Positions 44,835 through 56,815 of a stretch of 64,000 nucleotides of DNA are shown here, one piece after another. The position numbers and the translations under genes were made by a program. The DNA is from Microcyclospora pomicola. Lineage: Eukaryota > Ascomycota > Dothideomycetes > Capnodiales. The notes below the pieces were generated by a model. The model made no database searches. It was not told the origin of the DNA and saw only the letters and a list, made by a program, of their open reading frames with translations. Every line of letters starts with the position of its first letter. Within the stretch, counting starts at the first letter, position 1. The stretch lies in the NCBI GenBank assembly GCA_002786065.1, contig NHNY01000004.1, positions 496,001 through 560,000 on the forward strand. The letters run 5' to 3'.

Positions 44835-45179
44835 GTTTGGGATGGTTTAACGCGCAGCCAGCACCCAGCGAGCTTCGATCCAGAATCAATGGATTAGTCT
44901 GGCCTCGCAACAAGGCTAGCTCATCTCCATCGATGAGCAGCTACTTGAGACTGATCAGATCGCCATCCTCCACGGCGCCACCTCAAATGGCGTCAAACAC
45001 ATCGCAAGTTTCCACGCAACATCGAAGAAGTGCAGTCTTTCCGCTAGTAGTACATGCAATCCTACCCCGCGTACTCCTCATCATCTTCTAAATTTCAACG
45101 ACCACTTTCAGCACCATCCACTCCATCTTCCAGCACACTACACAATATTTCACATCTAAAGTACATCCCACCATACAAC
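44835..45179. other. Divergent promoter, LDAH / Rit1
   Basis: A 345-bp shared region. The half next to Rit1 is C/T-rich, as a fungal leader. No other feature. Confidence 0.5.
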
Positions 45180-46682
45180 ATGACTTCTTCCATTCAACCC
45201 GGACCCATAGACCATACCACGATTCTATTCCCCCACGCCGCGACTTCGTTGCACAGCACGCTGTCCGAGCTCAAGCGGCGCAACCTGTCCATCAGCAATC
45301 GTCTGCAGTCCATCGCGCAGGATGCCGCGTTCGCAGCGCGGATGAGCGTGAGTACCTGGCTGCCGCTGGTCCCCAATGAGCGCTGCGGCAGCTGGTATGT
45401 GCCGCCGCAGCGACGAGCGGGTAGCGTGTATTTCAAGTCGACCGATGGGCATTTCGGACAGTGGGGGGTCAGTCTGCGGAGGCTGAACTTGCAGATCTTC
45501 AATGTGGTTGGGGAGAGAGGTGGGTAGGTCTTGCTCTGTCTGGTCCCTTGAGTCTGTTGTTCTTCATTTGTTGCGACCTCGTGTGGAGACAAAGCTGGTG
45601 TTCTTATAGTGGACAAGGACTGATCATATCGTGTTTGGTTACATGTCAATAGATGCGTGATTGTGGACTCTACTCGTCGCGGCAAAAGTATGCCCGATGC
45701 GCTATCTAAGACCATACCGATCTGGATTTGTGTGATGAACCGTCTCCTCTTTCCGGAGTTTACTACGTCTCATGCTCTACAAACACCGGGCGAGGTGATA
45801 GGAGAGTCAGAGCACTCCCAAATCGAGGCTCGGATCCCTTCCTTCTTAACCGAAGTCCAGCAACTAAACCTTGATGTGGCTGGGCTACGTACTAGGCTGA
45901 AAGACACGCCTATGCGACCCGTGTGGATAACACCTGATGGCAAAGGACTCTTTGAGCCGGTTGTGGAGAAACGTTATCATTCCATCGTGCTTTGCACAGC
46001 ATCAAGTCGTGTCAGCATGGACGAGTCAAGGTCGGGTTTTGATTACGTCCAAGGCGCTGCTGATGACCATGAAAGCTGGGCACTCGGCCTGGACGCAGAC
46101 ACGTTCTGGAACAATTCGAAAGAATTGCTTGCTACACCAGAGACTGATTTGCCGGCCATAATTGAAAATCTTGTCGGACAGTCCGACCGAATTGCCCTGG
46201 GTCGTAAACCACAACTGATCGGACCGACTAGCTGCATCTGGATAGCAAGTAATGCGTCGGCGACGGACTGTTTTCGTGACTTTGATGTCGTTGTCCAATG
46301 CAGTCCAACGCAGGATGCGAATTTGGCAGAGCGTATGAAGGACAACTACTGCCATCTAATGTGCTCGGCCACTGCAAAGATCGGAAGTCGACAGCTTCGG
46401 ACTCAACTGCCAAAGGTAGAGGATCTGAGGAAGCAGCTTACATCCGAGAGCAGAGTTTTGTTGGCGTGTCCAACTGGCAAGGATCTCGCGGTAGGCGTGG
46501 CGCTGGCGCTGATCTGCTTGTACTTCTCCGCAGAAGGCAGTCTCGTGGAAGACACCACTTTGCGACCAGTGCCGAACAAGACAGAAATCAAGCAACGGCT
46601 GAGCTGGATCATGATCTCAATCCCCGATGCGACGCCAAGCCGAGCAACATTACAAAGCGTGAATGCTTTTCTGATGGGTTGA
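45180..46682 (+). CDS. RIT1: Initiator tRNA phosphoribosyl transferase Rit1
   Basis: Two exons, intron 45524-45652 (129 bp, the longest in the window), 457 aa. Rit1 adds a 2'-O-ribosyl phosphate to A64 of initiator tRNA-Met, which keeps it out of elongation. Diagnostic blocks are LSISNRLQSIAQDA, PLVPNERCGSWYVPP, YFKSTDGHFGQWG, then after the splice CVIVDSTRRGKSMPDALSKT and IPIWICVMNRLLFP. The C-terminal phosphatase-like domain keeps LLACPTGKDLAVGVALAL, a Cys loop lacking the phosphatase Arg, as known for Rit1. The start at 45180 is the first Met with a normal leader. It is convergent with Elp3 at a spacing of only 6 bp. Confidence 0.93.
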
Positions 46683-46688
46683 GGTTGC

Positions 46689-48437
46689 TCAATCCTCGCC
46701 ACCACTGCCTGCTTCCTCCTCCAGCCACTTGCTCATATATGGCCCGTCAAGCCAATATCCTAGTCTCTTGTAATAACCGCGCACACCAACACCCGAAATC
46801 ACGGCAATCTTGGTTGAACCATGCTCATCCCTAGCAATGCGCTCCGCCTCTTCCATAAGGAGCGTACCGTAACCCTGGTGCTGGCTCTTTCCCTTGACTC
46901 GTTCATGGATCGGCACTGCACTTCCATATACGTGCAGCTCTCGCACCAAGCTGGACGGTTGCCCAGTCAGCTCCTCGCGGTATGTATACTTTTCTGTGCA
47001 CTTGCGCAAGCGCAAGAGCGCGATCAGAATGTCTTGTTTCGGATCTTCGTAAGCCAGGAATGTCTCCCAGCCACCGTTCGCCACATAATCACGACGGACA
47101 AGCTCAACCTGATTTGGACGAATCTTGTTCTTGACCTCATTGATACCAACTTCTCTCGTCCGCACATCACGGCATGTTGTCCCAAAGTCCTTCATTCTCG
47201 CCAGAGCTAACTCGCGCAGGTTACCGTTCTCGACGCCAGACGTTACCAGCGGCATTGGAATGTCACGCTGGACACGATAGATGCGCGTCCATGGGGGTAT
47301 CAAAGCAAGAATTCTGGCGACAAGATCGACGAGGACATTCGGGGTGTAGTTCTTGTAACGACCAGTACGCCAGAGTTCATACAAGCCAGTGCCACGGATG
47401 ACCAGAGTGGGGTATATCTTCAGCCCGTCTGTTCGAAACCCAGGGTTCTCAAAGTACTCCTGAAATTGAAACAGATCTCTCTCCAAACCTACGTTCGGTA
47501 GATCTGGCATCATGTGTGACACCACCTTGAATCCTGCGTCCTTAGCCATGGCAAATGTCTCGCAGACCGCCTTGACTGTATGGCCGCGGTTGGTGTCTCT
47601 TGCTACATCCTCGTACAACGACTGAACGCCGATCTCCAGTCTCGTACAGCCATACCGCAGCATATCTGTGAGATGTGGGGGCAGGCAGTAGTCCGGTCTG
47701 GTTTCGATTGTGATTCCCACGCATTTCGTTGTACTCTGCTCGCCCGCCATGACCGCCTCGTCGACTTTGTTAGTTTGATATCCCGAAAGCGCATTATGCA
47801 GTTGTGAAATAAACTCTTCTCTGTACTTAGGCGCCAACGACATGAACGTGCCTCCCATGATGATGTACTCCACCTTATCCACGCTATGACCCAGACTTCG
47901 AATCTGATCCACTCTTCCTCGCGCCTGTTCGAATGGATCATATCGTGCTCGGATTGCGCGCATGCTCGTCGGCTCGTAGCCGGTATATGACTGCGTGCTG
48001 TATTCGAAATCGCTGTCCGGCCCGCCCGGGCAGTATACACAGATGTTGCCTGTATACGCGATATGCGGGCATCGATGCGGCTTACACATGACAGCGACCA
48101 CGGCAATGCCACTGGCGCTGCGGATCGGCTTCGCGATCAGTTTTGGCAAGATGTACTTCTTGTACTGTTCGGGTACAGCAGCGATGATGTCCGTCAGCGG
48201 CGGCTGACGCGAGAGAAAGTATTTCTTCGCCATCTGGCCACGAAGCGCATTCAGATTGATGTCCTTTCGGGACGCCCCAGTCTGCTGCGATTTCTCGTGG
48301 TCTTCGACCAAGGCGTTGGCCACATCGGCGCATGCGCGCATGTACCGCTCATTCTCAGGTGCAAGCTTTGCGAGCTTTGAGGCCGGCAGCTTTCGCTTCT
48401 TGACCGTCTCGGTCTGCACTTCGGTCATGGTCGCCAT
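46689..48437 (-). CDS. ELP3: Elongator subunit Elp3, radical SAM and GNAT
   Basis: Single exon, 582 aa from the Met at 48437; an in-frame Met at 48560 would add 41 poorly conserved residues. Elp3 is the catalytic subunit of Elongator, forming cm5-type side chains on U34 of tRNAs. The radical SAM cluster is C-x9-C-x2-C at 123, 133 and 136 (in [11 protein letters not shown]), followed by [28 protein letters not shown] and [16 protein letters not shown]. The C-terminal acetyltransferase domain has [31 protein letters not shown] and [18 protein letters not shown]. All catalytic blocks are intact. It ends 6 bp from the Rit1 stop. Confidence 0.96.
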   Translation of the reverse strand: MATMTEVQTETVKKRKLPASKLAKLAPENERYMRACADVANALVEDHEKSQQTGASRKDINLNALRGQMAKKYFLSRQPPLTDIIAAVPEQYKKYILPKLIAKPIRSASGIAVVAVMCKPHRCPHIAYTGNICVYCPGGPDSDFEYSTQSYTGYEPTSMRAIRARYDPFEQARGRVDQIRSLGHSVDKVEYIIMGGTFMSLAPKYREEFISQLHNALSGYQTNKVDEAVMAGEQSTTKCVGITIETRPDYCLPPHLTDMLRYGCTRLEIGVQSLYEDVARDTNRGHTVKAVCETFAMAKDAGFKVVSHMMPDLPNVGLERDLFQFQEYFENPGFRTDGLKIYPTLVIRGTGLYELWRTGRYKNYTPNVLVDLVARILALIPPWTRIYRVQRDIPMPLVTSGVENGNLRELALARMKDFGTTCRDVRTREVGINEVKNKIRPNQVELVRRDYVANGGWETFLAYEDPKQDILIALLRLRKCTEKYTYREELTGQPSSLVRELHVYGSAVPIHERVKGKSQHQGYGTLLMEEAERIARDEHGSTKIAVISGVGVRGYYKRLGYWLDGPYMSKWLEEEAGSGGED

Positions 48438-49250
48438 GATTGGGATCGATGCATGGACGTGACGAATAAGATCTGGAGACGTCCAAGATTTCGTTGGTAG
48501 GGATATTTCGAACGCCGGGGGGTGAAAGCGGGGCTTCATGACTCGTGTGGGTGCGTTCATGCCTCAGGCTGTCATGAGTACTCATTGCGGTGTGGACCTG
48601 GCACTACCATCGTCCAGTCATTCAAGGAATAGTATGAGGTTTCCAGATACAAGCACTGTGGATACCTCATTGCCCACGACTCCCTCGTAGTCAAAATGGC
48701 TGTTTTCGGCCCTCCTGGAAAAGAAGCTGGCTGGGGCCTGATCCTTCCAAGTGCGGAGGCCTGAAGCTTTCCACAATAATCCTTCCGAGCATCAGTCAGC
48801 TCGACCCATCGATCACGAAACTTGGCATTAATCCTTTCGGACGAAAGATGAGGTGGGAGCCACTCGCTCGTGCAATGTTGGAAAATATGAAAAGCTGAAT
48901 GGCATGTAGGGAGGCACTTATCTTCATCTCAACTCACGACGACCTGTACCTTACGTGAGGTCGGTCTGCAGCGATTGCACCTGGTAGGCTTCATTCCCCA
49001 CGCTCGCAGCACGTACTGCATTGCAGTACATAGAGCGGGAAGAGCTGCATGGATTGACGCCACCATGTCCTAGCCAAGACCAACAATACTGCAGGCCGGG
49101 GCACATTAGGACTCTGCAAGTGTGCTGAAGGCCTCGGTCTCAACTCCATACGATGGGAGTTATATCAATCTGTCGACCCGCCATTCGAAGAATGGACACG
49201 TTCGTCGTTCCGTTTTTCGCGCCTTCTCTCCTCTCGTTCAGCACTCCAAG
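48438..49250. other. Divergent intergenic region, Elp3 / Ser-rich secreted protein
   Basis: About 0.8 kb serving as promoter for both genes. The plus-strand part from 49122 reads in frame with the secreted protein but precedes the signal peptide. No other gene. Confidence 0.5.
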
Positions 49251-50306
49251 ATGCTTTCAACCTGCATCTTCGTGTTGCCGCTGTTAGCAGGCGCAGCGTT
49301 GGCTCAAGGATACCCTGGAGGCCGTGCTCACGCTGGACTCAAGCACGGGTTTGGTGGGCCACCCGAAGACGTTCCGCACGGAGGTTCTCACTATGGAATG
49401 TCGGCGGAGCATTGGGGTCTGCCGCCCGCAGACTACGAAGAGAGCTCATTGTCGACCACTGTCACGTCGACCATCAGTATGACCGTCACCTGCTGCTCAG
49501 CCACAAGCCTTCCCAGCAGCAGCAGCAGCAGCACATCTAGCTTCTCCTCAGTAACGAAAACGTTGTCGTCGTTGTCATCGTCGTCGTCGTCGTCGTCTTC
49601 GTCGTCAACTCCTCTCCATGCGTCGACGAGTCTCACTCCGAGCAGTAGCAGCGAGTCCACCTCATCATCGTCCACAGAGTCGTCTTCCACTCCAAGCACC
49701 ACAGCTTCGAGTACGACGCTCTCAACCTCAAGCACCACCACCACCACAGGACCTGCCGCGCCGACATGGACCCCTTGCTTGTTCCTCGACACGCTCTTTT
49801 TCTTCGAAGTCTACCGCGGCTCTCCGGACGCTGACCCCAAAGCCTTCTATAACTGGAACGGCACCGGTGTCGTGAACATCGTTCAGAGCCCCACCGATCT
49901 TGGCAGTCTCTCCATTCCCACCTGCGGTAACAGCAATGAATGCGACCAGTCGCTAGTACTATGGTACGCCGACATAACAGGAGTGTCAGACTTCTTACCA
50001 GTCACTGTCCCAGCCGCTGGTGGCGCGGCGAGAGTCTATGTCGACGGCACCGCAGCATCAGGCCTGGACCTCGTCCATCTGGTTCCTTCATTCCTCTGTA
50101 CCAACGGCACTTACGACTCACGTTACGACGAAATCTATGATGATGCGACGACTGATGCGTTGGTTACGTTCCAGGCGGAAGGAAACGACGCTCTGCTCGT
50201 GCCCTCCGAGTGTGACAAGGAGCTGCGCTTCTACGCCACCGGCGTGAGTGCACCTGCGGGTTGTGAAAGCATCACGCTACACGCCCTGACTATTCCTGCT
50301 GCTTGA
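49251..50306 (+). CDS. Secreted Ser/Thr-rich surface protein
   Basis: Single exon, 351 aa. The Met at 49251 begins a signal peptide (MLSTCIFVLPLLAGAALAQ); the in-frame upstream extension is not signal-like. Residues 65-180 are almost only Ser and Thr, including runs of up to twelve Ser encoded by AGC and TCG trinucleotide repeats, a likely O-mannosylated stalk. A folded C-terminal domain (about 185-351) has eight Cys (PCLFLDTLF, IPTCGNSNECDQ, FLCTNGTY, PSECDKEL, APAGCES) and N-glycosylation sites (NGTG, NGTY). There is no GPI signal or membrane anchor. A wall or secreted role is inferred; the family is unrecognised. Confidence 0.72.
   Translation: MLSTCIFVLPLLAGAALAQGYPGGRAHAGLKHGFGGPPEDVPHGGSHYGMSAEHWGLPPADYEESSLSTTVTSTISMTVTCCSATSLPSSSSSSTSSFSSVTKTLSSLSSSSSSSSSSSTPLHASTSLTPSSSSESTSSSSTESSSTPSTTASSTTLSTSSTTTTTGPAAPTWTPCLFLDTLFFFEVYRGSPDADPKAFYNWNGTGVVNIVQSPTDLGSLSIPTCGNSNECDQSLVLWYADITGVSDFLPVTVPAAGGAARVYVDGTAASGLDLVHLVPSFLCTNGTYDSRYDEIYDDATTDALVTFQAEGNDALLVPSECDKELRFYATGVSAPAGCESITLHALTIPAA
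49514..49606 (+). repeat. Coding trinucleotide repeats (AGC and TCG)
   Basis: Seven AGC units at 49514-49534 and an interrupted TCG/GTC tract at about 49563-49606 both encode Ser runs in the secreted protein. Using two different Ser codon tracts side by side points to separate slippage events. Confidence 0.85.
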
Positions 50307-51783
50307 GAGGATTCGTTTGCTCCTCCCGGCCAACGAACTTGCACAGGTTCCTACTGGCGAAGGGTGCTCTGACGCTCCGAAGAGAGAGAAATCTTAGTTG
50401 GTACATCAAAAGTAACAAGGGCTTGCTGGAAAACGGATTTGAACAAACACGAAGACCAATCATGTATTCTAATGAAGCCCTTCTCCCCCTCCTCGTGCAT
50501 GCCCCGACGCGAATCACAAATCGTCCTCCCATTCCGCCGCCCACGCAACCATCCAAGGTCCCGTGAGAGGCTGATCGTCTCGTCACCTCATATCCGCAAG
50601 CCAGCAGTGCGACTCTCTACCTCATAGTTGAAATCAAGTCCTGTATGCGGTCCATCGTAGGCTCGTAGCGTCGTCGATGTGCATCGATCGGTTCATTCCT
50701 AGCGTGTTGAGCTGGTATCTCACACTATACCTCCCGTCAGTATACCTAAGGTACCTTATATTGTTCCACCATACATGACTGCGCGTTACTATCCGCCCGT
50801 CCCTGCGTCTCGTGGTCTGCTTACCGTACCGCACTGTGACTAGGGACTGTAGCGCGAGCACTTACCTCTCACGTTCATAGAGACGGAGGGAGCGAGAGGT
50901 CAAGTCGTCGCAGTCTATGGCTTGGCATGTCAAGTCAAGGCAAGTCATGCTAGTCATAAGTAGGAATACTCTACATGTCTGACATACTCTAGCGTATTAA
51001 GCTAGCTTCGCGTACAATCACCCACCGCGGCATTTGAGGTCACATATGGATCTATCGATCGATCCATCTATCTATACATCCTAGACGAGGTACGATGGAT
51101 CGACATGGTCGTGGGGAAAGAGGACGGTGGTGACTACCTTAGGTATAGAATCGCGAGATGAAACGAGGGGGTGGAGGAATCGCGTCACAAGGCTGTGCAT
51201 GTACCTATTTGACCAACCGGATCAATCTCTGCCTTAGGTAGGTACAGGAATTCGATCCGACTCACGAGAGGTGTGTGCATGAAAAGTACCTCACGTTGTG
51301 AATCTGATGGATAGTGGCACCTGATGAAGAGGCCTAAGGTGGTGATCCGGCACATCCTGATTGACGAGATCAGGAACACGACAGCCTGATCTGACCCGCA
51401 GCCTGATGGACCAGATCTCACTATTAGTGAGTTTCTGTCCACGATCTTCCACAACACAAGTGTTACAAGCGGCAAGCACGCGTTCGAGACGATCAGAATG
51501 AGAAGGGAGAAGTTCAGACAGAAAACACGATGATTTTGGGTCTGGTATGGATAGAACTAGCTAAAGTGCTTGCTCGAGGGTATTGGGGGGTATCAGCAGC
51601 ATCATCACCTCTTTCTCGGTCGTCACATCAGGCCGTGTTCCAGAAAGCTCATTAACGACCATGACCCATGGCCCGGAACACCAAATGAGACCAGCTAACA
51701 TCCCGTCATTATGAGGAAGGTTTCATCTTCACATGCTCGTAACGCGGCAAATCCTGGAGGGAGGATCAAGGGGGTGGACGCAT
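50307..51783. other. Intergenic, 1.5 kb, convergent 3' ends
   Basis: Between the secreted protein (plus) and the glucose transporter (minus). A GATC/CTAT simple-sequence patch lies at about 51046-51080, and short CAAGTCA-like repeats near 50925-50960. No gene is supported. Confidence 0.5.
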
Positions 51784-53557
51784 CTAAAAGACGCTACCCT
51801 TGCGCTCCACATCCTCGGTGACGTCCACGTCGAGCTTGGCGCCGTCCTTGAGACCCATTTCAGATGCGAAGGTGGTGGTGGGCCTCCACTTGCTGGAAGT
51901 GCGGGGAGTGGTCTCCTCCATCATCTTGTCGACCTGCTCAAGAGACAGACCCTTGGTCTCGGGGACGAGGAAGTACGCGTAGACGAAGGCGCAGGTACAA
52001 AGACCACCCCATACGAAGAACACGTTCGATCGCAGGTTGCCCTCAGTTGTGCCAACCATGTAGGGGGTGATGACAGCGATGATGGTGTTCCACAGCCAGT
52101 TGGAGGCGGTAGAGAGTGCCACACCACGAGAGCGGATGGGGAGAGGGAAAATCTCGCCGATGACGATCCAGGCACCAGGTCCCCAGGTCGAGGCAAAGAA
52201 GAAGATGAAGATGGCGATGAACGCGATCTGGGCATTGACGGCGGAGATGTTGTTGGCAATGCTGTCGCCAGCGGCGTTGGTGTGGGTGTGGTTGAAGCCG
52301 ACGGTGTCACCAATGATGGCCACAAGGAACTGGCAGATCAACATGCCCAGGGCACCCCAGACGAGCAGAGGGCGACGACCGAACTTCTCGACGGTGTAGA
52401 AGGAGATGGGAGTCGAGCACACGTTGACGAGGGTGAAGATCAGGGAGATCAAGAAGGTGTTGCTGATGGCGCCGGTGGATTGCAGGAAGGGGGTCGAGTA
52501 GTAGAAGATGAAGTTGACACCAGTCCACTGTTGCATCATCTGGAGAGATGTACCGAGAATGGTCTTGCGCAAGTTGGAGTTGGACTTGAAGACGGAGCCA
52601 CGGAAGCAGTTGGCCCAGCCGTTGAACCAGCTTCCAGCAGGGATCACGGAACGCTCGTACTCCTCGTTGGCGACGATCTCGGCGAGTTCGGCCTCGACGT
52701 ACTCGCTGGTACCAGGTTGTCCACGAAGCTTGGAAAGCGACTTGCGAGCTTGCTCGATCTTACCACGCTTGACGAAGTAACGGGGCGAGTCGGGGAGGAA
52801 CAACAGACCACCACCGAGAATCAATCCCCAGGCGAACTGGACACCGATCGGGATGCGGTATGAGCCAGTGTCGGTGCGGTTGCGGACGGCGTAGTTGACA
52901 CATGCGGCGGTCAACAGACCAAGCGTGATGCAGAATTGGTAGCCGGCGACGAGCGCACCACGAACCTTGCGTGGGCAGATCTCGGACATGTAGAGAATGA
53001 CAATGGCAGACTCGAAACCGACACCGATACCGGCAATGAGACGACCGGCAACAATGAGACCCAGACCGTTAGTCTCGGCGATCTGGATTATCACACCTGG
53101 AGCTTTGTTAGCCCTTGATCCCTAACCAAATGCAGCGCGCCATGACTTACCGACGAGGTAGATCAAGCAACCGATGATGATGGTCCATTTCCGTCCGATC
53201 ATGTCCGAGACATCACCAGCGATGATTGCGCCAAAGAAGGTACCAGCGGAGAGGATGGAGACAATGAGCGATTGGTGGGGGCCGGAGAGCGCGATGTCGG
53301 GACCGATTGGGACATTCTCGACGCGCGAGATGAACAATGTCGAAGCAGTGACACCGTTAATGTACCCAGAGTCGTAGCCGAAAAAAATACCGCCGAACGA
53401 GGCAAAGGCGCAGAGCTAGAGGCGTTGTCAGCTATCATCCTCGAGCAGCCATTGGAAATGTCGTGGGGCGATCGTCTCTTACCAGGTAGGCCTTCCAGGT
53501 CACGGGAGCCTCGATGCGGTTGACATCGCTGGTGGCCGCGAGGGCTCCACCAGGCAT
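51784..53557 (-). CDS. MFS hexose transporter, high-affinity glucose type
   Basis: Three exons, introns 53416-53482 and 53097-53150, 550 aa, twelve membrane segments. The start at 53557 gives MPGGALAATSDVNRIEAPVT, the N-terminus typical of fungal high-affinity glucose transporters (HGT-1/RCO-3-like); FGGIFFGYDSGYINGV opens TM1. Signature motifs are DMIGRKWTIIIG, GRLIAGIGVGFESAIVILYM, DSPRYFVKRGK, QQWTGVNFIFYYSTPF and VPETKGLSLEQVD. The family imports glucose with protons at the plasma membrane. Strongly C-ending codon choice and a CT-rich leader on its own strand (53558-53720) suggest high expression. The biased codons also create a long antisense open frame at 51733-52863, which I regard as an artefact. 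Confidence 0.93.
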
Positions 53558-56500
53558 GATGGCGGGAGGGGGGTGGTGAGACGAGGTATGTACGATGTGC
53601 AGCTACAGGCCCTCACTCGGAGAGCGGACAGGCACAGCGGGCGGAGGCTGATGAACAGACGAGGAGGCGGAGTGGGATGGACAGGACGAGAGGAAAGTCG
53701 AAGGAGGCACGGCGGGCGGAGGGAGCTCTTGTACCCAGGGAGATCCTTCGGGCAGCTGCTAAGCCGAGCACTACTGAGGCATGGCAGGAGCTCTCCAAGC
53801 TTTTTCGCATTCTCACGTGGCGCGACGACCACGACCACGTCCGTGCGTTGATGGAACGCCCGAGCCCCGCTGGCGCCCGAGCTTCCGCTGCCGTTCCTTC
53901 CAAAGCCACTTCTACGCGTGGGGCCGCGATGCCGGGGTAGCGGCCGTCATTGGCCAGAAGGATCTGTGCATTGAGCCGGTGGCGGGAAGCGAGTCGCGCC
54001 ATTGGCAGACCGCGCGCTTCTCCGCAATTCACATGCACGCAAGGGTTTGCAGCCGCAATACTGTATATGCAAGGACGGGAGCGTCGCAGCAGGTGACCCG
54101 GCAGGAGCAGAGAGGGGAGGCAGCGGTCGCGTCAACGAAGCCCATCCGCCAACGACTGGGCTGCACGTCAACCCGGACCGATTAGAGCGCGCGATTCAGC
54201 ACGTCGCGCACTACTACTGGAGCACATGACAGCAGCCTGGACGCCCTTGTGCTCGCCGCCCTACCGTACACGATCGATAGCTCCACGGGCGGCAGGCCCA
54301 CACGGTAGATCGTGTTCGGACCTGTGTACATGGTAACATCGCGAGTCCAGTCTCCCTTCGAATCGCATCTTTGGTGCAGTATGACACATGAACACATATG
54401 GCAATATCCGCTAGCTCGCAAACAGCTCCTTTTCCAACGGCACTTGGTGTCCCCAATTTCCAGCGTTGGTAGCGGATATCCAGCCATCTCGTGATACCTC
54501 ACATGCAGTGCACGGGTCGACGGTTGTTACTGTAGCAGCGCCGAAGCCGTGTTACAGTGGCTCTCGGGATACATCAAATCCTACGAAGTCGGTCAGGTGG
54601 CCCTCCAGTAGTTTGCCTTCTCATACGACATGACTGCTGGTAAGAATAATGAGCTGGCGCTGCACTATAAGCCTCGGATACTAGCGCTACAAAGTCCAGC
54701 TACCATCTATTGGAGAACCCTAAGGCCGTATAGAGGAAAAATCTGCCTGCCACGAGTCGGCGGAGGTGCAGCCGTGTCCAGCTTCCTCGGTAAGCGACGG
54801 CGGCCGTAGTTCTGTTTTCGGAGATGTGGTCCGTTTGTGTGCAGCGAAAAACTTCGGCTCCAGTCATCGGGTCCACATTCGACAGGATGATTTGACGTGC
54901 TCCAACCCCAGATGTGGGCTGACACTGCGATCATGGAGTCGTGGAGGTGGCTGGCCGCAAGCTCGAAATTGCAGGGTTTTGTCGTCGATCGCCTGTCCAT
55001 CTGGGGATTCTAGAAGCTTGAACCGGCTACACTGTCGTCGCTTCCCACCCATGGCGCTCTGCACACGACCTCTTTCGATCTTCGGACGCCAAGGCGCCAT
55101 ATCATTACGTATGAGGACAAGAACTAGTGATGATGGACATGAATAGGTATATCCATTTGTCGACAACGCCACCAGATCAAAGTGTTTGCAGATCGAGCGC
55201 AAGCAGTTGGTTTCGAGACATGTCGCAAACGCGCGCAGTCTGAGACCGCTTTCCGCGAAATTGCTGTTTGTGCAAACACCAACTTACCGTATGTCTCAAA
55301 GCCGGATGAGCACATAGGGTATATCACCATCGTACCGACATACTGTAGACTGACAGCATAAACGCCCATACGACCGCTACGATTTCATCTCCGACCGCGC
55401 ATGGCCTACACGTGCCAGACCCACGAGTCTCCAGTCTCCACACGAACATGTCAAATCACATCGACTTCTAGAACACATCCTCCACCTCGCCCGTTGTCAC
55501 GGAGTCACGTTCTTCCACTAACCGCCACAAGTCCTGACTAGCTAAGCGCGAAGATCTGTCTGGATCGCGTGCATGACGACTCGAAACTCATATGTAGCCT
55601 CGTACTCCGTACTCGTGCTTTGATCGTACCACTGCGAAGACATGCTCTGACCATCGCACGACAAATAGTTGTATGTACTGACGGCCTGCGACGCAAACCC
55701 TATTGCGCGGCCACGAAAGGAAGCCCTTTGTCCAGATCGATCGGATACAACATGTCTGCTGTACTGTCATCGTCCGGCAGCCATCACGACGGTGGATGGC
55801 ATCAAGGTTTCCTCTTTTTGCGAAGACATAAACCTTGCCTCCAATCCTGACCGAGCCAATTTCTCGGACTCGGTTGCGAAAGCACATCCCGGCAGCCCTG
55901 AGCATCCATCCATCTGTCTTACTAGTAGTACGAGGTAGCTGCTTGCAGGAGTAGTGTCCTGACTCGTGTCTTTACCCGGCTCTGGGGCTCGGCAGTGCCT
56001 TGCGGTTCGTGCTGCCATGCCCTAAGTCCCTCACATCACTCTCGACCCCGGAATAAAGACATGCAATTTCAAGGTTCGATAGCTGCGGGTGTGACTGGAC
56101 ACGTATCGTACACTGCACTTGGTCGCTTCGTGCTACCGACGTGTAGGATGCGCGGGCATTCAGCCATCGTAGATACGTTTTTTATCTTGCTCGGTAGACA
56201 GCTTCTCGACGTTCACCATGCGAAGACAATCGCTGTGTCTGACTTTCAGCTCTCTGCTCGACTGCTCAGACCGGCATGTGGGGGACATCTGCATGTACAG
56301 TACAGTAGATGGTCTGCCAGAATAGCCGGGTCGTTGCCAGCCGAAGGTGCTGCTGCTACTCCATTCACCCGCGCTTTCGATGTATTCCTAGCCTGCTGGG
56401 AGCACTCCACGGGCACCTCTCCATAGGGTATCCACCTGCGATCCCGGAATAGATGTACATATATATTCGTGCAATCCAACCTGTCAGGTAATTCACTTTC

Positions 56501-56640
56501 TACATATCATTATTGAAGCAACAGACGAAGGCATACAACCCCAGCCGCGGCTGTTCACCAAACTCAAACGACACATCCGTCCCTCACCTCGCATGGGTCC
56601 CCGGCATCCCCACATTCCAACGTCTGAACCCCTACCCTGC

Positions 56641-56685
56641 ACTGCATGAACTGCATGAACTGTATGAACTGCATGAACTGCATGA
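56641..56685 (+). repeat. Five tandem copies of a 9-bp unit (ACTGCATGA)
   Basis: Five contiguous 9-mers, four identical and one with a single C to T change. The unit contains TGCATG. It lies in the gene-poor stretch and would encode a Leu-His-Glu-type repeat if translated, but no gene is supported. Confidence 0.9.
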
Positions 56686-56791
56686 GCCTATGCTACCTTA
56701 CATACCATGCAAGCCTGCATGATCCTGCATACGCTCTTCCACTCAATGTCGGGCTGCTGGAACCTCACCTCGTCTCACCTTACTCCACCTC

Positions 56792-56815
56792 AGCTCAGCC
56801 AAGCTAAGCTGAGCT
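56792..56815. repeat. Short inverted repeat (8-bp arms, 8-nt loop)
   Basis: AGCTCAGC and its exact complement GCTGAGCT flank an 8-nt loop. It could form a hairpin, but such a short stem may be chance. Confidence 0.5.

Noticed and set aside
48438-48560. 41-residue N-terminal extension of Elp3
   Set aside because: Not like Elp3 N-termini; the Met at 48437 gives the usual start and length.
51733-52863. 376-codon plus-strand open frame
   Set aside because: Exactly antisense to the glucose transporter. Its Asp/Gly/Glu-rich sequence is explained by the strong codon bias of that gene.
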